The notes under the pieces are model-generated. The model had not been told where the DNA came from, made no database searches, and saw nothing but the letters and a program-made list of their open reading frames with translations. A DNA stretch of 64,000 nt from Perkinsus olseni (taxonomy: Eukaryota; Perkinsozoa; Perkinsida; Perkinsidae). Numbering within the stretch: position 1 is the first letter of the stretch; each line of letters begins with the position of its first letter. The stretch is from positions 310,001-374,000 of the forward strand of contig JABANP010000006.1 in NCBI GenBank assembly GCA_013115135.1, in the 5' to 3' direction. Positions 44,210 through 57,674 of the stretch are shown here, in pieces. The translations under genes were made by a program, and so were the position numbers.

Positions 44210-46767
44210 TCATGGATAGTGACATGCATGCGATAAATACCATCGTTTGTTGCCCAGAGGCTCTCGATCCATAAAGTGTTTTTTCCCAGCATCCATAGCA
44301 TCTTGGTCCCAAACCCATGGCAAACTATGTATATAGTACTGCTTGCGGACCTGCCCATCGAGAAAGACTGCGCTTCTGCACTTCCCCAAGCTGTATAATA
44401 CATCAGCCGCATATCTTCCCGATATTCTAGGAGGGTGCCACTCGCCCAACTCGTCCTTGTAGGGGAAAAGATCTTCCGGGATGTTGTACCTGTTCGTCGA
44501 AACCGAGGGCTACGAATATCGGGCGACCAAGTACAGATCAACTCTGGGCCAGGATTCCGTGGTGCACACTCTTTTGCTCAAAACTTTGCACTGCAAAAGA
44601 GCTCTAACGGATATTCATCCATCCAAGTATTTCTCGTACGACTAACACGCTGAGGAACTTAACCCGAAACCATCCTCCAATAGTAGACGCAGAGCCGCGG
44701 CTTGAGTCGGACTGATCACGCTCCCCTCGGCCATTGCTTGCTTCCAAAATCGACCCACACAATGGCGCACGACATGTGTGAATGCGGAGTATCGCTTACA
44801 CGCCTATAACTCATAGGAAGAAGAAAATGCATTTCTGCGAGTACCATGCCCTACATTTTCCTGCCTCCTCTCAACGATGTTTTCCTGGGGTTCCAAGAGT
44901 CATTATCACGAGAATCCCAGTAGTTGTACATCTGCCAAAGAGATGCAGAAGCACCCGGTGTCTTTTCTCACCCCCTACGTTGGTTTGATAATTGTCCATC
45001 TTAACGTAAGGATTGAAAACCTGTCGCACTCGTATGCCGTCCACCAAACCCTCCTGGTACTCCTGCCGAGGGGTACCTTGACAGACCGCGGAACACTAAC
45101 GAGACTCCTCCCTGACCACTTCAACTCTGTAGGAATGACATGCGAACCAGGGTGAGAGCTCACCGGTGTCACCCAGGAACCGTATCGAACGGCACGTTAG
45201 TCTGGACTATGACCACTACATCTCAGTACCTTTGCACTCGTCCATATACTTGGGTTCGACAATACGGCTATCCAGAATCTCCGACCTAGGTTGCCACGGG
45301 ACTTCTCTGATTGCCCGGTCCAGGGGAGAGTTCATGCAGTTAGGGGGGATGGGGCGGAGGCAATCGAAATTGAGAGGATGGCCGGGGTAACTGACGGATA
45401 CCCAGTACTCATAGCGAATCCGCCCGCACCAGTGAGTCAGTTAAATAGCGAGCGTGCGCAAAGGAAAAGTTCAGCGATACAACACGAGCCATGAACATCG
45501 AGTCAACCTAGAGTAGCAGGGCATCTTCCTAGTGTGGTAAATATGAAATGGCGCATGGAACCAGCCGAATGAGTATGGGTTATTTCATCTCGCGACCGGA
45601 TAGTTCAAAATACTAGAGGGCCGTTGCAGACGAGGAGGCCACAGGAAAGCGCACGACCTTTTTAAGAAGCTCAAGCTTTGAGAAGCAACAGTTCGGCTCG
45701 GTGAAAGCACAACATGTAAGACACTACCTCTGCCTTCCATCATAGCCAATGTAAGGCGACTCCGGGAAGTTGATCCTAACGAGCACGTAAGTGTATTCGC
45801 CCACAGTCTCATCCAGCTCACCGACCTCCTCACTACGACATTACTGGTCAGCATTTTCTTTTCCATCCTGCGCTCCTGATGATGAGAAAAATCCGAAGTA
45901 GTTAGCCATGCATTTTTATCATTCAGGTACTTCTTTGTCCCTCATTCTCTCTCCCACCCCAGCCTCGGACAGGGTCCTAACTTGTACCCGAAGATCCTCA
46001 ATTCGGCTATCCCTCTTGATCCTTTCAGCAGGAGTTAGTGGGCTGAAACACCAACGCCATATGATAGCAGGAACACCGATCATGTTGCCGCTTCAACTCG
46101 ATTACCACCCGAAAGTCTTGTATACTGACAACTACGGGCTCGATAGCCTCATACGGCTCGAATGCGACCCCTGACTTGCATGGGTGACTCCGATAGAATG
46201 CAGGATAATAGCCTATAGCCTTGGATTCGACAGAATAAGAGGACAATTCACTCCAGCCGGTGAAGATGCGAGCACTCATCCATCAGCTGATACCTCCGGA
46301 GTGCTGGGCCGGTATTACTTTGCATTCGACAATCGTAATACTCCTTTATGCGTCTTCGGCCGCTCTGGTTGTGGGCCCTCTAGTATTCTTCTCTTGCTGG
46401 CAAAAACCTCTCCGCTGAATCTGTACCGAGGGTCGAGGAACTCTCCACCACATAGAAAACCATAAACACTGCGATGAGGGGGTGAGCAACGCCCTCGGCG
46501 GGAAGCACATAGATAAAATCCAGCATAGCCGATTCTATAACAGAGCTCGAGCCCCTGGCTACCTTCTCTTGGAAGCAAATGGTGAGTCTGAGCTGAGACA
46601 TTATTCAACAACAGTATCAGACCCCAATGCCACAAAGACCTTCGACGAGTTCCAAGAACCGGAGGGAATCTAACTAATACAGGACACCTGTAGTTAGTGC
46701 TACTATCATTTTCTGGAGTAGCATCTCGGCCGCAGGGCGACAACTTCTTAGACGTGAGAGGGGGCAA
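44210..46767 (-). CDS. Unrecognised multi-exon protein
   Basis: Minus-strand exons that read as ordinary protein and carry minus-strand splice signals: GYAGFYLCASRRG and GEVFASKRRILEGPQPERPK (about 46560-46315), YSVESKAIGYYPAFYRSHPC with VAFEPYEAIEPVVVSIQDF (about 46245-46060), ELDETVGEYTYVLVRINFPE with SPYIGYDGRQ (about 45825-45730), QEYQEGLVDGIRVRQVFNPY (about 45070-45000), and DLFPYKDELGEWHPPRISGR with SAVFLDGQVRKQYYIHSLPW (about 44475-44300). No signal peptide or membrane helix is certain. I do not recognise a family. The exons may belong to one gene or two. Boundaries are approximate. Confidence 0.4.
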
Positions 46768-47598
46768 TACTCCAAAAAGACGCTTTGGCGATTAGCATAT
46801 CAAATCCATTGTATGACTGCTCGATCACCAATTGTCGATAGGAGATATCGCCATCACAGCGACTCCAAATTTAATGCGAAGGACGGATTACGTTGAGATT
46901 CACCCGAGGCCAGCGAACCACTGTGAATCTTCAATCTGCATGTTGCCCAGATGATCCTCTGAGAAGCACGTTACTACCCACAACTCAATACTTGTGATCC
47001 ATACGATCAGTCCTGCGAACAACATATTCATGTCGTGGAACGGAGTATGTTTAATTCGTTCATCTCCGGTAGCTACGCTGCTTACTCAGCCGACTACCAC
47101 CTCCCGCCGCAAGACTCATTGAGGTGCGACTCATGTACCTAGGTATCAAGACATAGTCGCATGGGCAAGACACTCTTACAATAGGCTCAATTAGGCTCTT
47201 CAAGGCTCAGTAGTACGAAAATCGATTCGTGAGCCAGTAGCGATGAATGTCAAGCAGCTGTCAATGAAGCGGGCTCCGAGTGCCCGTATCTCATTGAGAT
47301 AATCCCAACGTCCCACACGATCATTACGAGTTGTAGGGATCCAAGCGTCCGTAAGCACTTCCGCCACCTTCTGCCATGTTACGTGTGCTGTCTGCCAGAA
47401 CCCAACTAGGCAAGCAGTAACAGGTGTGACCTACTCGTGCCCGCTCCGGCAACGCTGCCGGAAGGTCCTCCAACTAGGGGATGCAAGGTTTTGGGACTGC
47501 CTTCTAAAGCCACCTTTCCCTCCGTAAGACGTGGATGCCATCATTGATGACTTCGCATGGTTGCCACGCCGATGGCCTGAATATGGCAATTTCCAATC
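46768..47598. other. About 0.8 kb without a recognisable gene
   Basis: Nothing with splice support or motif evidence on either strand. Confidence 0.4.
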
Positions 47599-50247
47599 TC
47601 ACAGATGAGGATTCATAGGACACGAGGACTGATGGAGGAAGTTCTTGTCCGGAATGCCACCGCCCTCACAGGCAGAACGAAAGGAGCGCGCGACGAAATT
47701 AGCGCACTGTGACACACCATTTCCATTCTTCCCGACTCCTTTTCCACCCCTCTTGTTGGAATTCTTGAACACTGCCGAGCCGCTCGTTGCCCCCATGGGA
47801 TTCGACGCGTGACCATAGGAGTAGCTCGACCGCCCCGACCCCAGCGTTGATGAACTGTGAACTGTAGGATGATGATGAGTGCTGTAAGCATGGGAAATGT
47901 GGGCCACGCCAGGCCAACCTAAGAAAGGAGCGGAGTAGGGCACTCCACAACGAGCTACTTCGCTTCCGCTCGGGGTGAGTTACCAAGAAATGATGCACGC
48001 GGCGTATTCTCGGAAAAAGATTGCAGCGAATTACCTGACCCGGTTCCTTGTTTCATTCTGGCTAGCGGCAACGGAGGTAAACTCTCTTGGGTGCCCTCTG
48101 CTATAGCATGCAGTGATTCTCGTGGCTGCAGCATAACCCTCTCTGCAACAAACTGATGTGGATCAAATGGCGCCGGATGGCGAACGAATGGGATCGTTTC
48201 ATTGGATCTGCAAGAAGAGAATATTCATGCACCCGTGAGGAAGCCATACTTGCGTCCCTTGCCATTCCCGGCAGCCCCTTGTGAGCCTCGTTGCCACACA
48301 TCAGTGGTCATCGTGCTCCTGCCAGAATGAACATGGATGGTATCTCGGTAGTCGAAAGGCTCTTTACGGTGCGGGAGACGATTGCTGCTGATTTGCGTAT
48401 TGCTGCTGTTGTTGCTGTTGCTGGCGATGTCGACGGCGGCTACTAACTGGGTGCCTGGTGGGAGAGCATGCGGCGCAGAAAATATAGTGAAATGACCCCT
48501 TCTCGTCCTCTTCATCCGCAAGTCTCCTGTGACTCGGAGTGGTCATCTCCGGATCCGCATGAGAGTCATCCAGGTCTGACATCACCGGGCTTTCAGGCCA
48601 CGAAAGGGCTTTAGGCAGCATTAGCTTGCGCTCAGTATAAACTCACCCAAGGCAGTTGCCGCTGGAGTAGGCATAATAAGAGTAGGAACCTCCGGTATTG
48701 TCTCGGAAGGCATGCCAGTGAGACTTCTCACACCTGCATTGGTTGCTGGTTGACCACTGGTAGCTCTAGTGGGCACGGCTTCCTCATCGACGTAGTTGGG
48801 ATCCTGAAGGATTCACGATTGCCCTGATTGTACCGCATACACCCCACCTCCTCGCGGTTCTTAGTGAAGTATGGTCTACCGAGCGCTTGGTGAGCAGTGA
48901 TACGGTCGTCTGCGAGGATAGCGACTTCCTCTCAGAGCAACCGAAGCCGCCTAACCTGGATTGTAGGCCAGAAGTTCTTTCAAGAGCACAATAAGTTCTG
49001 AGGATGCGTGTGGCAGCATCCTGGCTATTCCTGAATCATGGCACGACAATGGCGAGGCCATGGTCTACTATATACCACATACCAGTGCCCTCTTGGTCCG
49101 GAAAATTGAAGTCCATAAACTCCGGACCGTGCCTTTTGAACCTTTCTAACAGCTCAGCTGGCGGGGTACCTAGGCTCAATCGTGTAGTACTGCAACATGC
49201 CTGCAAGGCGAACTCTCACCTAGGACTGAATGAATTTTTGGATACCTGGTCGGTCTCGTCCGTGCCGGGGAAGAGCGGGAAGAGGGCCATGACTTCGAAG
49301 AATACACACCCGGCACCCCAGATATCCATTTTGTACCTGAGAGAGGAATAGTATCCTCGTTAATGAATATGTCCTTACGTATAGTAGCCGTCGGTCAGAA
49401 GACACTCTGGCGACCGGTACCAACGAGTACTTATGTAACTAGCAGCATAACCAGATTACACAATGCTAGAGCCGATACTCCTACTCAGTGTACGGTTGTC
49501 TCGAGTAGATCCCCCGACAGCTCCCCAGGTCTGCCAACTTCAAAGTATCATCAACCTGCTGGCCATAACAATGCTTCGAGAAGGCAATGGACCTTATCGT
49601 ACCATGAGGAGGTTTTCTGGTTTGATGTCGCGATGGAAGATGCCGTTCTTGTGCATGTGGTCCACCGCGAGCATCTGATGGATACTGCATAATTCATACG
49701 CCACACGCCCAATTTTCAACCCACCAACTGGTACATCCATGCGCCTACTTTAACTTCAGGGACATGATGCCGCCGGTTCTTAATTGCCTCGTATCTGTCG
49801 CATCAAACCGTTGAGTGACAAGTCAACGTTACACTTGCGCACAGGTTCATGTCCATAAGCTCCATGACTAAAGCAAGGCGTCCAGAGGGCTCATCATAAA
49901 GTACCTGGTAAAGGCAGCTGACCTCATCCACTCGACCACGACGATTCACTTCATGCAACTTGATTATATGCCGGTGGCCGCTTAGGCGACGGAGAGCTTG
50001 AATCTCCCGCAAGTTATTCACCTGAAACGACGCCACTCGTGAGTAAAACAAACCGTTGAAGCTCTTACTTGTTCAATCGATTCGAAAGTGTTCTTCATGC
50101 ACTTGATTGCATAGTGCCGACTAGTCTTGAGGGACTGAGCCTTCAGGACCTGACAACACGGAACCTAGCCCCTCAGAGGTAGCCCAAGAGGGTCACCTCG
50201 CTGAAAGTGCCTTCACCTTTTTTCGCTACGAGTTTATACTTGTGCAT
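47599..50247 (-). CDS. MOK: MOK/RCK-family protein kinase (ciliary kinase) with poly-Q tail
   Basis: The ATG at 50247 starts MHKYKLVAKKGEGTFSEV. Later exons give LKAQSLKTSRHYAIKCMKN (ATP-binding Lys), VNNLREIQALRRLSGHRHII, GRLALVMELMDMNL, HMHKNGIFHRDIKPENLL, LKLADLGSCRGIYSRQPYTE, YISTRWYRSPECLLTDGYY (T-x-Y-like activation segment), YKMDIWGAGCVFFEVMALFP, LGTPPAELLERFKRHGPEF and DRITAHQALGRPYFTKNREE. The order and spacing follow MOK (RAGE), a regulator of cilia, more closely than MAK or ICK. The metal-binding DFG is DLG here. After the kinase, a long tail contains a Gln run, a Ser/His-rich segment and GGKGVGKNGNG, ending at 47599. About eight introns of ordinary size. Confidence 0.92.
48399..48425. 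repeat. Short CAG/CAA (poly-Gln) tract in the MOK tail
   Basis: Mixed CAG and CAA codons in the minus-strand reading encode a run of Gln followed by YANQQQ. It is a coding microsatellite that may vary in length. Confidence 0.8.
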
Positions 50248-52317
50248 CGATGAAGAGCATGGTTCAATTACGAGTGGATCCACACAATGCGAGAGCAAAA
50301 TTCTCCAGGTGAAATCTCGAAATTGAAGCCCACGCAGAGCACACCATGAGGGAGGGTTGAACAGACCTTCCCCGAATTTCAGGAGCGCTCCCAAGAGTTC
50401 AACGTGCGAAAGACGATCCTAGGAACGCTCTTGAAACTCAGGAGAGGCAGTCAATGAGGGCGCCCGGCCCGCATTAACCGATCCAGACTTAACTCCGACG
50501 TGCGCGATGAGAATTCCGCGGCGAGCGCGACGAAAGCGCATTCAAAAACTACTAGCTCCTGGGCTCAGACATGAGAGTCGCCTGCGCGGGAGTCAGGTCA
50601 CTCGACTCGGGTGCCATATCAGATTTTTGAGTCGTGATTCGACAGGCGACCCTGTTAGAGGAGACAGAGGAAGGTATTGACTCGGGAATTTTGGACGGTT
50701 TCCCGTCACGCATTCAGACCAAGCTCAGTCGTAGCAGCGTGGCAGAATGATTTGCCCCCACTACCAGACGATCAGGATGAGAAGAACGGGACCAGAACAT
50801 TCATCCGCGCTGCTGGTGCGCTGATCTGCGAATGATCCAGTCACAAATCCTGTCGGGGGATGGGGCGGAGTCTCAGGTTGTCGATTGAGATTGGTTCAAC
50901 CGTAGATTCAGGGAGATGGGAGGCGAGATTCTCACAATGTGCGCAAGATGTGTGCCATAATTCTCAGCGATACTCAGTAGTTTGGCATCGGCGACCTGGC
51001 CGCGACTAGGTACATGCGACTCTAAATCATTGTGTGCTACGATTTTGCCGCCGGACAAGGTTTTACCGTAAAACTTTTACGTCTTGAGAGGTTCAAGGAG
51101 CTCCGTTAACTACGCTCTGTCCGCGAATCGCTTATCCCTCGGTTGACGAGGCCGATCAAGTGCTAGTTGTGTGGCCAAAGTCCTTCGCTACTAAGTTAGT
51201 AGCATTAACGCCGTGTTAGTAACGCGCAAGGGTTGTCGTGAAGGAGTAGCAGCGTGGGTCGATTCACGCATATTATCGTCTCCGATTGCAGATTTTACTT
51301 TTTATTACATCCCCTATAAAGGTGCTGCCCACTCTCCAACAGCAACATGGGGATAAAGGACAGGCTCACGGTGTACCTAGGAAAGCAGGGCCTAGTACCG
51401 GAAGATATACCCAAGGTCATTGGGTGCTTCGTTGCTGGTAAATATATAACCTGGTTCACTATGATCGGCATATGCATGCGGTTTCAACCATTGCGAAGGT
51501 GATAATGGGCGGTCACTCACATTCAAGGTCACAGTATTTTGAGAGTGTTCTGGACAGGACCTGGTGCTACTTCTACCCGGAGTTGCTGGCTCGGTCTGGC
51601 GTATGGCGAGAACGGCAGCGTGGTCGTCTTGTTGAGCATCGAAGGCGGATGTTTTCATGGGCCAACGAGAGGTACTGTACGTACTGTTCTTGTCAACGGG
51701 TGAATTTGCGCGCGAGAAGCAACACTCGTTGAGAATGGTACTATATCAACGTACCAATGGTACATTGTAGTGCACCATCAGCGAATGACAACAGTTGTGA
51801 TGAGTTTTATGAGAAGAGTCGACGTCTATTTATGTATTGCGCGGTGGAACATGTATAGTTTGGCTAACTAGGTGTGTAAAGAATCGTGGTGGGCGGCGTA
51901 TGAAATCCGTGTATAGTAAGATGGTGAGAGTGCTGGTCAATGCACGCCATGCGTGCTTCATGGGCATAAGATGCGCAACGAGAATGGACCTCATTGTCTG
52001 ATCGGGGGCGATGTGCCTTTTGTATATGCGCATGGAGGTACATTAGTTGGATCATTAGGCATAGAGGTATACTGGTGGTACTCGTGTCCAATATCTATAT
52101 CCTTCTCGATATTCTGCCTTCGTTAGCTGCGTTAGGCGTGATAGTTGAATATATTGCTCCTGCTGAATTCGCCGCGTGACTGGAATGCATATTGCAGGAT
52201 ATTGTAGCGGGAGTACGATATTATGGGTATTGTATTGAATAGCACTAGGGTATAGGGTATTGTATAGCGGGTACCATCTTGATATACCGGTGATCGATCG
52301 TACTCTGATCAAATCGT
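50248..52317. other. About 2 kb without a firm gene
   Basis: No chain of exons found on either strand. 52190-52265 is AT-rich with repeated GTATTGTAT/GGGTATAGGGTATTG words. Minus frames near 50873-51058 and 51392-51658 lack support. Non-coding or fast-evolving genes cannot be excluded. Confidence 0.4.
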
Positions 52318-53510
52318 ATGATAGCAGGTACGAGCCCTTGGCCGATCGCATTAAATTGCAGCGTAGTAGCAACCTTGGCCCTCGTAAGTGGGCTAATGGG
52401 CATCACTCGCACAATGGGCGGAACCACCAATCACCGGGAGGCTCCGCTGGAGAGCAACAACAACACCAGGATGGCCGGGGTCATCAGCGAGAGACGCCGT
52501 CTTTTTTCAAACGTTACTCCGTGTCCATGTACGATCACGTCAGGCGGGTATCTTCGGTACCTGCCCGATCCGCTCAGGTATAATTTGATGGAGAAAGCGG
52601 CGGCTAGGGTTGGCGATAACAAGGCGTGGGGCTTCGTCTCGACAAGGATACTGCATGTGAATTCTCGTGCATTCGCCTTCGCAGGTGAGACGTTCTGTGG
52701 CTCTTCGTTATGCAGTTTTTTTATTTCTTTCAGTTGGGGAGTCTCTGGTTCTCTTCAAGCTGACATTCATTTTCCACGCTCCTCTCGTCTTATTCACTGT
52801 GGTCAGAGCCTTTCAGTGGTGGAGGTAAATGAGATGTTTTATCGGAGGGATCATGTCTGCATGAGATGCCTATGCTGTTCAGAGGCGTCACACCACCGCC
52901 ACTGTTCGCCGAGTCTCCACTGAAAACGGTATCTCAATGGGCAACCGACCTGAATGATTTGATGCAGTAAGTCCAGCGAAAATGTTGAATCCGTTGTATC
53001 GTACTACTAGACGGGCTCATCGCCACATTCTTGTTCGTACAATCCGCTGCCTTCCGAGGGACTCCTTGCGTGACGAGATATTTTCTTTCCCGGGATTCCG
53101 CGCGTGATTTTCACGCTCATGCACGGCGAGCATGGGACGTGTGGATTGGCCGAGATCGAAGATTAGCGTTGCCCGATTGGGAGGGCCAGAGTGATCTTCG
53201 CCACGATTTTTCGCTGTCCCAGTTTCGGACGTTCTCTAGTACTAGGGTCTAAACATTTCGTGAAAATCGCTGGCCTTCGGTTGTGTCCTTTTATTCTCAA
53301 TCGCCACTTGCCCTCCCGGGAGCTTAATGAGCAAACTCATGTTGTTGCCTCTCTTGGTCCTCGGAAATGGGGGCGCTGTATCTCAGAGCATCAATCGAGG
53401 AGTTGGACCCCCTTGAGTCCTCCACACCGTCCGATGCCAGTTCACCCCAGTTGAGCGATTCATCCCCAAGTGTTGCTGTCGGGAGCAATGATACTGCCAG
53501 CAAGTATTGA
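52318..53510 (+). CDS. Unrecognised multi-exon protein with one possible membrane helix
   Basis: Plus-strand exons with good donors: SFFKRYSVSMYDHVRRVSSV (before GTATAATT at about 52578), GESLVLFKLTFIFHAPLVLF with TVVRAFQWW (about 52735-52822, hydrophobic), VTPPPLFAESPLKTVSQWA with TDLNDLMQ (about 52887-52968, then GTAAGT), and a Ser/Asp-rich C terminus (ALYLRASIEELDPLESSTPS ... SNDTASKY) ending at 53510. The middle part (53080-53230) is unresolved. No family is recognised. Confidence 0.45.
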
Positions 53511-53644
53511 TTGAGCATTGCTTTACTGTTCCTTCCAATTTACGATTGATGATCCGAGTGTAGATATTTGCCTCCTAAGTATTTTGCTCGTGTTGACGCC
53601 CAGTGACTCAACCCAAAACCAATGTATCAGTGTGGACGCGTACA

Positions 53645-54954
53645 TTATAATATTGCTCCGACCGGAGCCTCATCACCGGTTGAAACCTTCGCCGCCCGGC
53701 TTCGCACTCTTGATCGTCTCTTCAAATGGTTCAGTAGGGTTGCGGCGACCATGGGGCGGATGGCTTCCTCCCACACGGATACTTCCCGCGTTTGGAATGA
53801 TGTATCCGAGAGAAACTGACCGAATTCAGCTCGGAATATGTCCACCCCTCTCAGGCTGCCTTCCTCGGCCTTCCTAGCAAGTTGGGTGTATGGCAGGAAA
53901 TCAAGCCATGGCAGTCCCTTTGTACCGAGCCTATCGGGTCTAATTGCTTCGCAATCAATGCAGGTGCTCTCCATACCAGCTAATCGAACATTCCACAGCA
54001 TCAGCGGTGTCGCTTCTCGCTCCTCTATGATTCGGCTCAACGGGAAGCACAACATATTCACCCGTACAGCCCAATGGACGAGATTTGGTAGTCTACGAGG
54101 AAGTGAAGCCACGGCGCATATCTCATCAACTCTCCCCTTGAGAACCAATCCACGCAGTATGACGTGCGTTAGCGACTCGGGTCGGCTAATAGCTCTCATC
54201 AAGATCTGCCGTGTATCAATACCGATAGTGTGAGACATGCAGCCAACCAGACCGATGCGATTGAGCTGAGGATGGGACAGCTCGTTCGGGAGGATGTCCA
54301 CCACAGTACCTGAAGAGAATGATGCCACTGAAACTCGACCAGGAACGCTATGAGAGAATTGAGCACCCTGCTGTGGTCACGTATATTACATGGTCCCACG
54401 CTATCGTGATAACATAACACATCCAGTTGTCGCAATTTAGTACAGCATCCAATGAAGTGCCTCATCTCGTTCATAACGTCTTGCCGACAGAATACATCCA
54501 CCTCAAACACCGCCAACTTCGAACAGCGTCCAGCGAGCGCTCGTAGGAGGGGCACGGGTGTTTCCCGTAAATCAGCACTATCTGAGTAGTTACCGATTAT
54601 TCTCAAGAGCCGCAGATTAGAGAGCTGACAGGAGTCCATCTTCAGTGCTTCCATCATGAATGTAACATGATGTTGTTTACGGAGATACAACGACCAGGAG
54701 AGGACCCTGTGCCACGCTATACCAGGAAGCCTTATCGTTCCGCTACTGGTAGCTCGTCCGAAACGTCTGTTGACGGAATCGATATGGGGAATGACTAGAA
54801 GTCCTGAGGGTGTGTATATCATCTGCCTGATACAGTGAGACGTGCTGGAGAATCTGATGAGCTCCTCACAGGTGAGGAAGGTCGCGACGAGCGCAAAGAG
54901 ACCACTCTCGTTGAGGACTGAATCTGAAGCGTCGTCTGTTGCCAATGGTTTCAT
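53645..54954 (-). CDS. F-box-like protein, possibly with leucine-rich repeats
   Basis: Two exons, 54954-54390 and 54327-53645, joined by a 62-nt GT-AG intron, give exactly 416 codons including the stop. The N terminus has an F-box-like helix set, LFALVATFLTCEELIRFSST with SHCIRQM, where FL-x-EEL-x-RF-x-x-xS is the usual core. The body contains Leu-rich stretches (LSNLRLLRIIGNYSDSADLR, LRALAGRCSKLAVFEVDVF, CTKLRQLDVLCYHDS, LNRIGLVGCMS, LTHVILRGLVLKGR) spaced like LRRs. The likely role is substrate recognition in an SCF ubiquitin ligase; the F-box match is moderate and Skp1 binding is not shown. It is one of few genes here with a simple structure, and its frame is intact throughout. Confidence 0.7.
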
Positions 54955-55025
54955 TGAATGACTTCAGGACAAACGAGAGCATGAAAGAACTGCAAGGAAA
55001 CTGCTAGTTCAGCTATGTAAGGGGT

Positions 55026-55090
55026 ACCTAACATCTAACACCTAACATCACTATCTAACATCTATCATCTTACATCACACCTAACATCTA
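55026..55090. repeat. Imperfect (CTAACAT)-type minisatellite
   Basis: CTAACATCTAACA-like words recur with small changes over about 65 bp, just upstream of the F-box gene start (minus strand). Confidence 0.8.
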
Positions 55091-55512
55091 CGGCGGCTAT
55101 CATACCGAAGTCGCGGACTTCCAAACACGGCTGTCTCCCTGAAGCGAAGATCCCGGTAGCGCAGTACGTGAAGATGATACAACTACAACGACAAACTCCA
55201 TCAAACGCCTCTCACAACCTGAGGACCCCACTGAACTAGAGGGTTGAAGGCTGCTGTGGAGACGAGCGGTGGCTGTAGAGTGTGCTACCTACTTTCTCTG
55301 TTCAAACGCTCACACGCATTTCCCGCTCCCCACGGACCTTTCGACATGAAAAATCAATGAGCGGCAGGGAGAATTAAGAGCTTGCAATGAAGTAGCAATT
55401 CATGCTCTGCTTGAGGGATGCCATGCATTCCCACAGAGCTCCAGGGTCGAGATCCGCTCCAATACGAGCGCTATTGAGGACGCAACAGTAACGTCATGAT
55501 ATAAATATCGCC

Positions 55513-57240
55513 TCAATCGAGGCATCTGAGGACTTGCCGCAAAAGTTCGACTTTGGCCTCGTGCTTCACAGGTGCGCTCTCTGATCCATACATTGCCAGC
55601 ACGTCTGACACCTCTCCGTGTCTCCCGAGTCTTGCCCACCTGAGAGATATGATGATAGCACGAGGATCCTGCGCGCTCGTCCGGAGGGTACTCACTTAGC
55701 AGCTAGGGCTAGCTGGTCGGCCAGGAATGCCTCCTGTATACCCGGACAGAGACGAAAGCACTTCACAAGGAGCTCAACTGTCTGCGTCTGAGAGAGTATA
55801 TCTAGAACTCACCAAGCCGAAGCAGAGCCCACCTGGCCCCAACGGGCAGCACCGACGATACACGTCCAGTTCATGTTGTGGTCAGTCCTCTCGAGAGCTT
55901 TACGAACTAAGAAACATAGACCACTAGGAGGCCTCGATTCAGAGGAGGAACCGCACCCCCTTCCACCCCCTCCTTCTTAAGCAGCCATCCGAGCATAGTA
56001 CGCACGACCTCAACTTTACCAGCACTCGCTGCTGCCATCATGGGCGTAGTATGGCTGTAGCTCTCGGCGGCACAGTGTGGATCAGCTCCATGAACAAGCA
56101 AAACCTAGGAAGACGAGCACTCAGGAGCACAGTCCTGTGATGTGGAAAAGAGCAGAGCAAGAGACCTTAGTGGCCATCTTCGCCCAGGTTGAGCTCCTGT
56201 GCTGAGGACCCAAGACGTATCAACTAAGCGCATATGACTACGAATCGCAGTCTACGATAGACACCCACACTAAACTCTCTTTGTACAGCACACTCCAGAT
56301 CGTTTCCACTACTGTATTCCCGACTAAAGGGCGACAAGAGAAGCGCCCAAGGGGCTCGTCACAAAACATCGTAGGGAAGTTGTGACGCTCCCGCTGCACA
56401 GCGTCGAAGGTTTCAACGCGGATCTCCGTTTCGAAGGTTTGGAATCCGAGCTCCGTTGTAGCTAGGAGACTCTACTTGTGCCGCTTGATGATGGCCCCAT
56501 CTCGCAGCAAGAAAGAGTGGTGATTGGCCGAACCTGTTGAGTCTATTAACCTGAAAATGGGATGAAACTACATTGCACGTGAATGGCGGTCAACTACATC
56601 TCCTAGATCTTCCGGTGCTTCATCGAGCAGTTTCGAAAGCTTTTCATGATCGCCTAGAGTTGCCAGTGACGACAGTAAAGTGTCACCCTTCCAGTCACAG
56701 TCTGGTACACTCTCTCCGGGGACCTGAGCAGCACCTCCCTCTCAGAGCGCTTTACCCGAGACCGGAGGGAGGGATATGCAAAAAAGGCCTGCAAATCTCA
56801 GGTAGCAAAGAAGACGAAACAAAAAATGGCAGAGAGTGGTCGCCACGACATGAATCCGGTTGTACCGACTTCAAGATCTTTCCCATAAACTAGCAGATAG
56901 AATGGATCATCAGGATGACGAATATGGCGATGGAACTGAAATCGTTAGCAACCGAAAGCGCCTTGTAATGTTGCGTAATCTACTTGATCAGATGATGTCT
57001 CCGCACCGATGGTCATAACAGGACAACACTGTTGTCGTCACAAGCACTTGGAAGCTGAATTGAAAAACTCTACGCACGAGTGCCGGTTGGGAGGAAGTAA
57101 GTCAGAACTCCAAGAACATGCCTGGACATCATATTATAACATCATCCTCACTCCTCTTCTTCCGACTGATGGAGGCCGAAAGCACCGGCTGGTGTCGCCA
57201 TGCCAATCTCAGTGCCAGCTTCAACGCTGCGACTACCTGT
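55513..57240 (-). CDS. Ankyrin-repeat protein
   Basis: Minus-strand exons: SRSVEAGTEIGMATPAGAF (about 57238-57155), VPDCDWKGDTLLSSLATLGD with HEKLSKLLDEAPEDL (about 56730-56575, ankyrin-like), LVHGADPHCAAESYSHTTPM with MAAASAGKVEVVRTMLGWLL (about 56100-55975, a clear ankyrin repeat with the GAD turn and TPMMAAASAG helix), and GRHGEVSDVLAMYGSESAPV to a stop at 55513. Other exons and the start are not resolved. A plus-strand frame at 56895-57006 (MDHQDDEYGDGTEIV) overlaps the region and is either a separate small gene or a shadow. Ankyrin repeats bind proteins; no partner can be inferred. Confidence 0.6.
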
Positions 57241-57674
57241 GGGGACCACGAATCTCACTACGTCACTATTAACGGAGAAGCTTACTAAAGGCTCATCTCC
57301 AGCCAAAGAATTAGATTTTTAGTATGAATACGATCGAAGGGGGCGAGACATGATTCTCTAGCGTGACTAGCCACACTTCTAGAGCGGAACTACCACAGCG
57401 CCGACATGGAGCCGGCCAAATGCCCAGAGTCTGGGCCCCAGACGGCATGTGAAACCGCGATCTTCAGAATCAATGATTCATTAAGCATTTAATTACGTCT
57501 CCGAAGATGCGACGAGCTCTCGTCAATATCGTTGCAGCATCTCCACCCGTTTCTGCACATTTGGACGCTTCACTGCTAGGCGTGGTGGAAGCGTCGCCCA
57601 GTAACTGTATCGGGCACCAGTATTAACGATGCCTTTGTAAACTCGATGAGGTCACGAGTCATGCATCCGTTACC

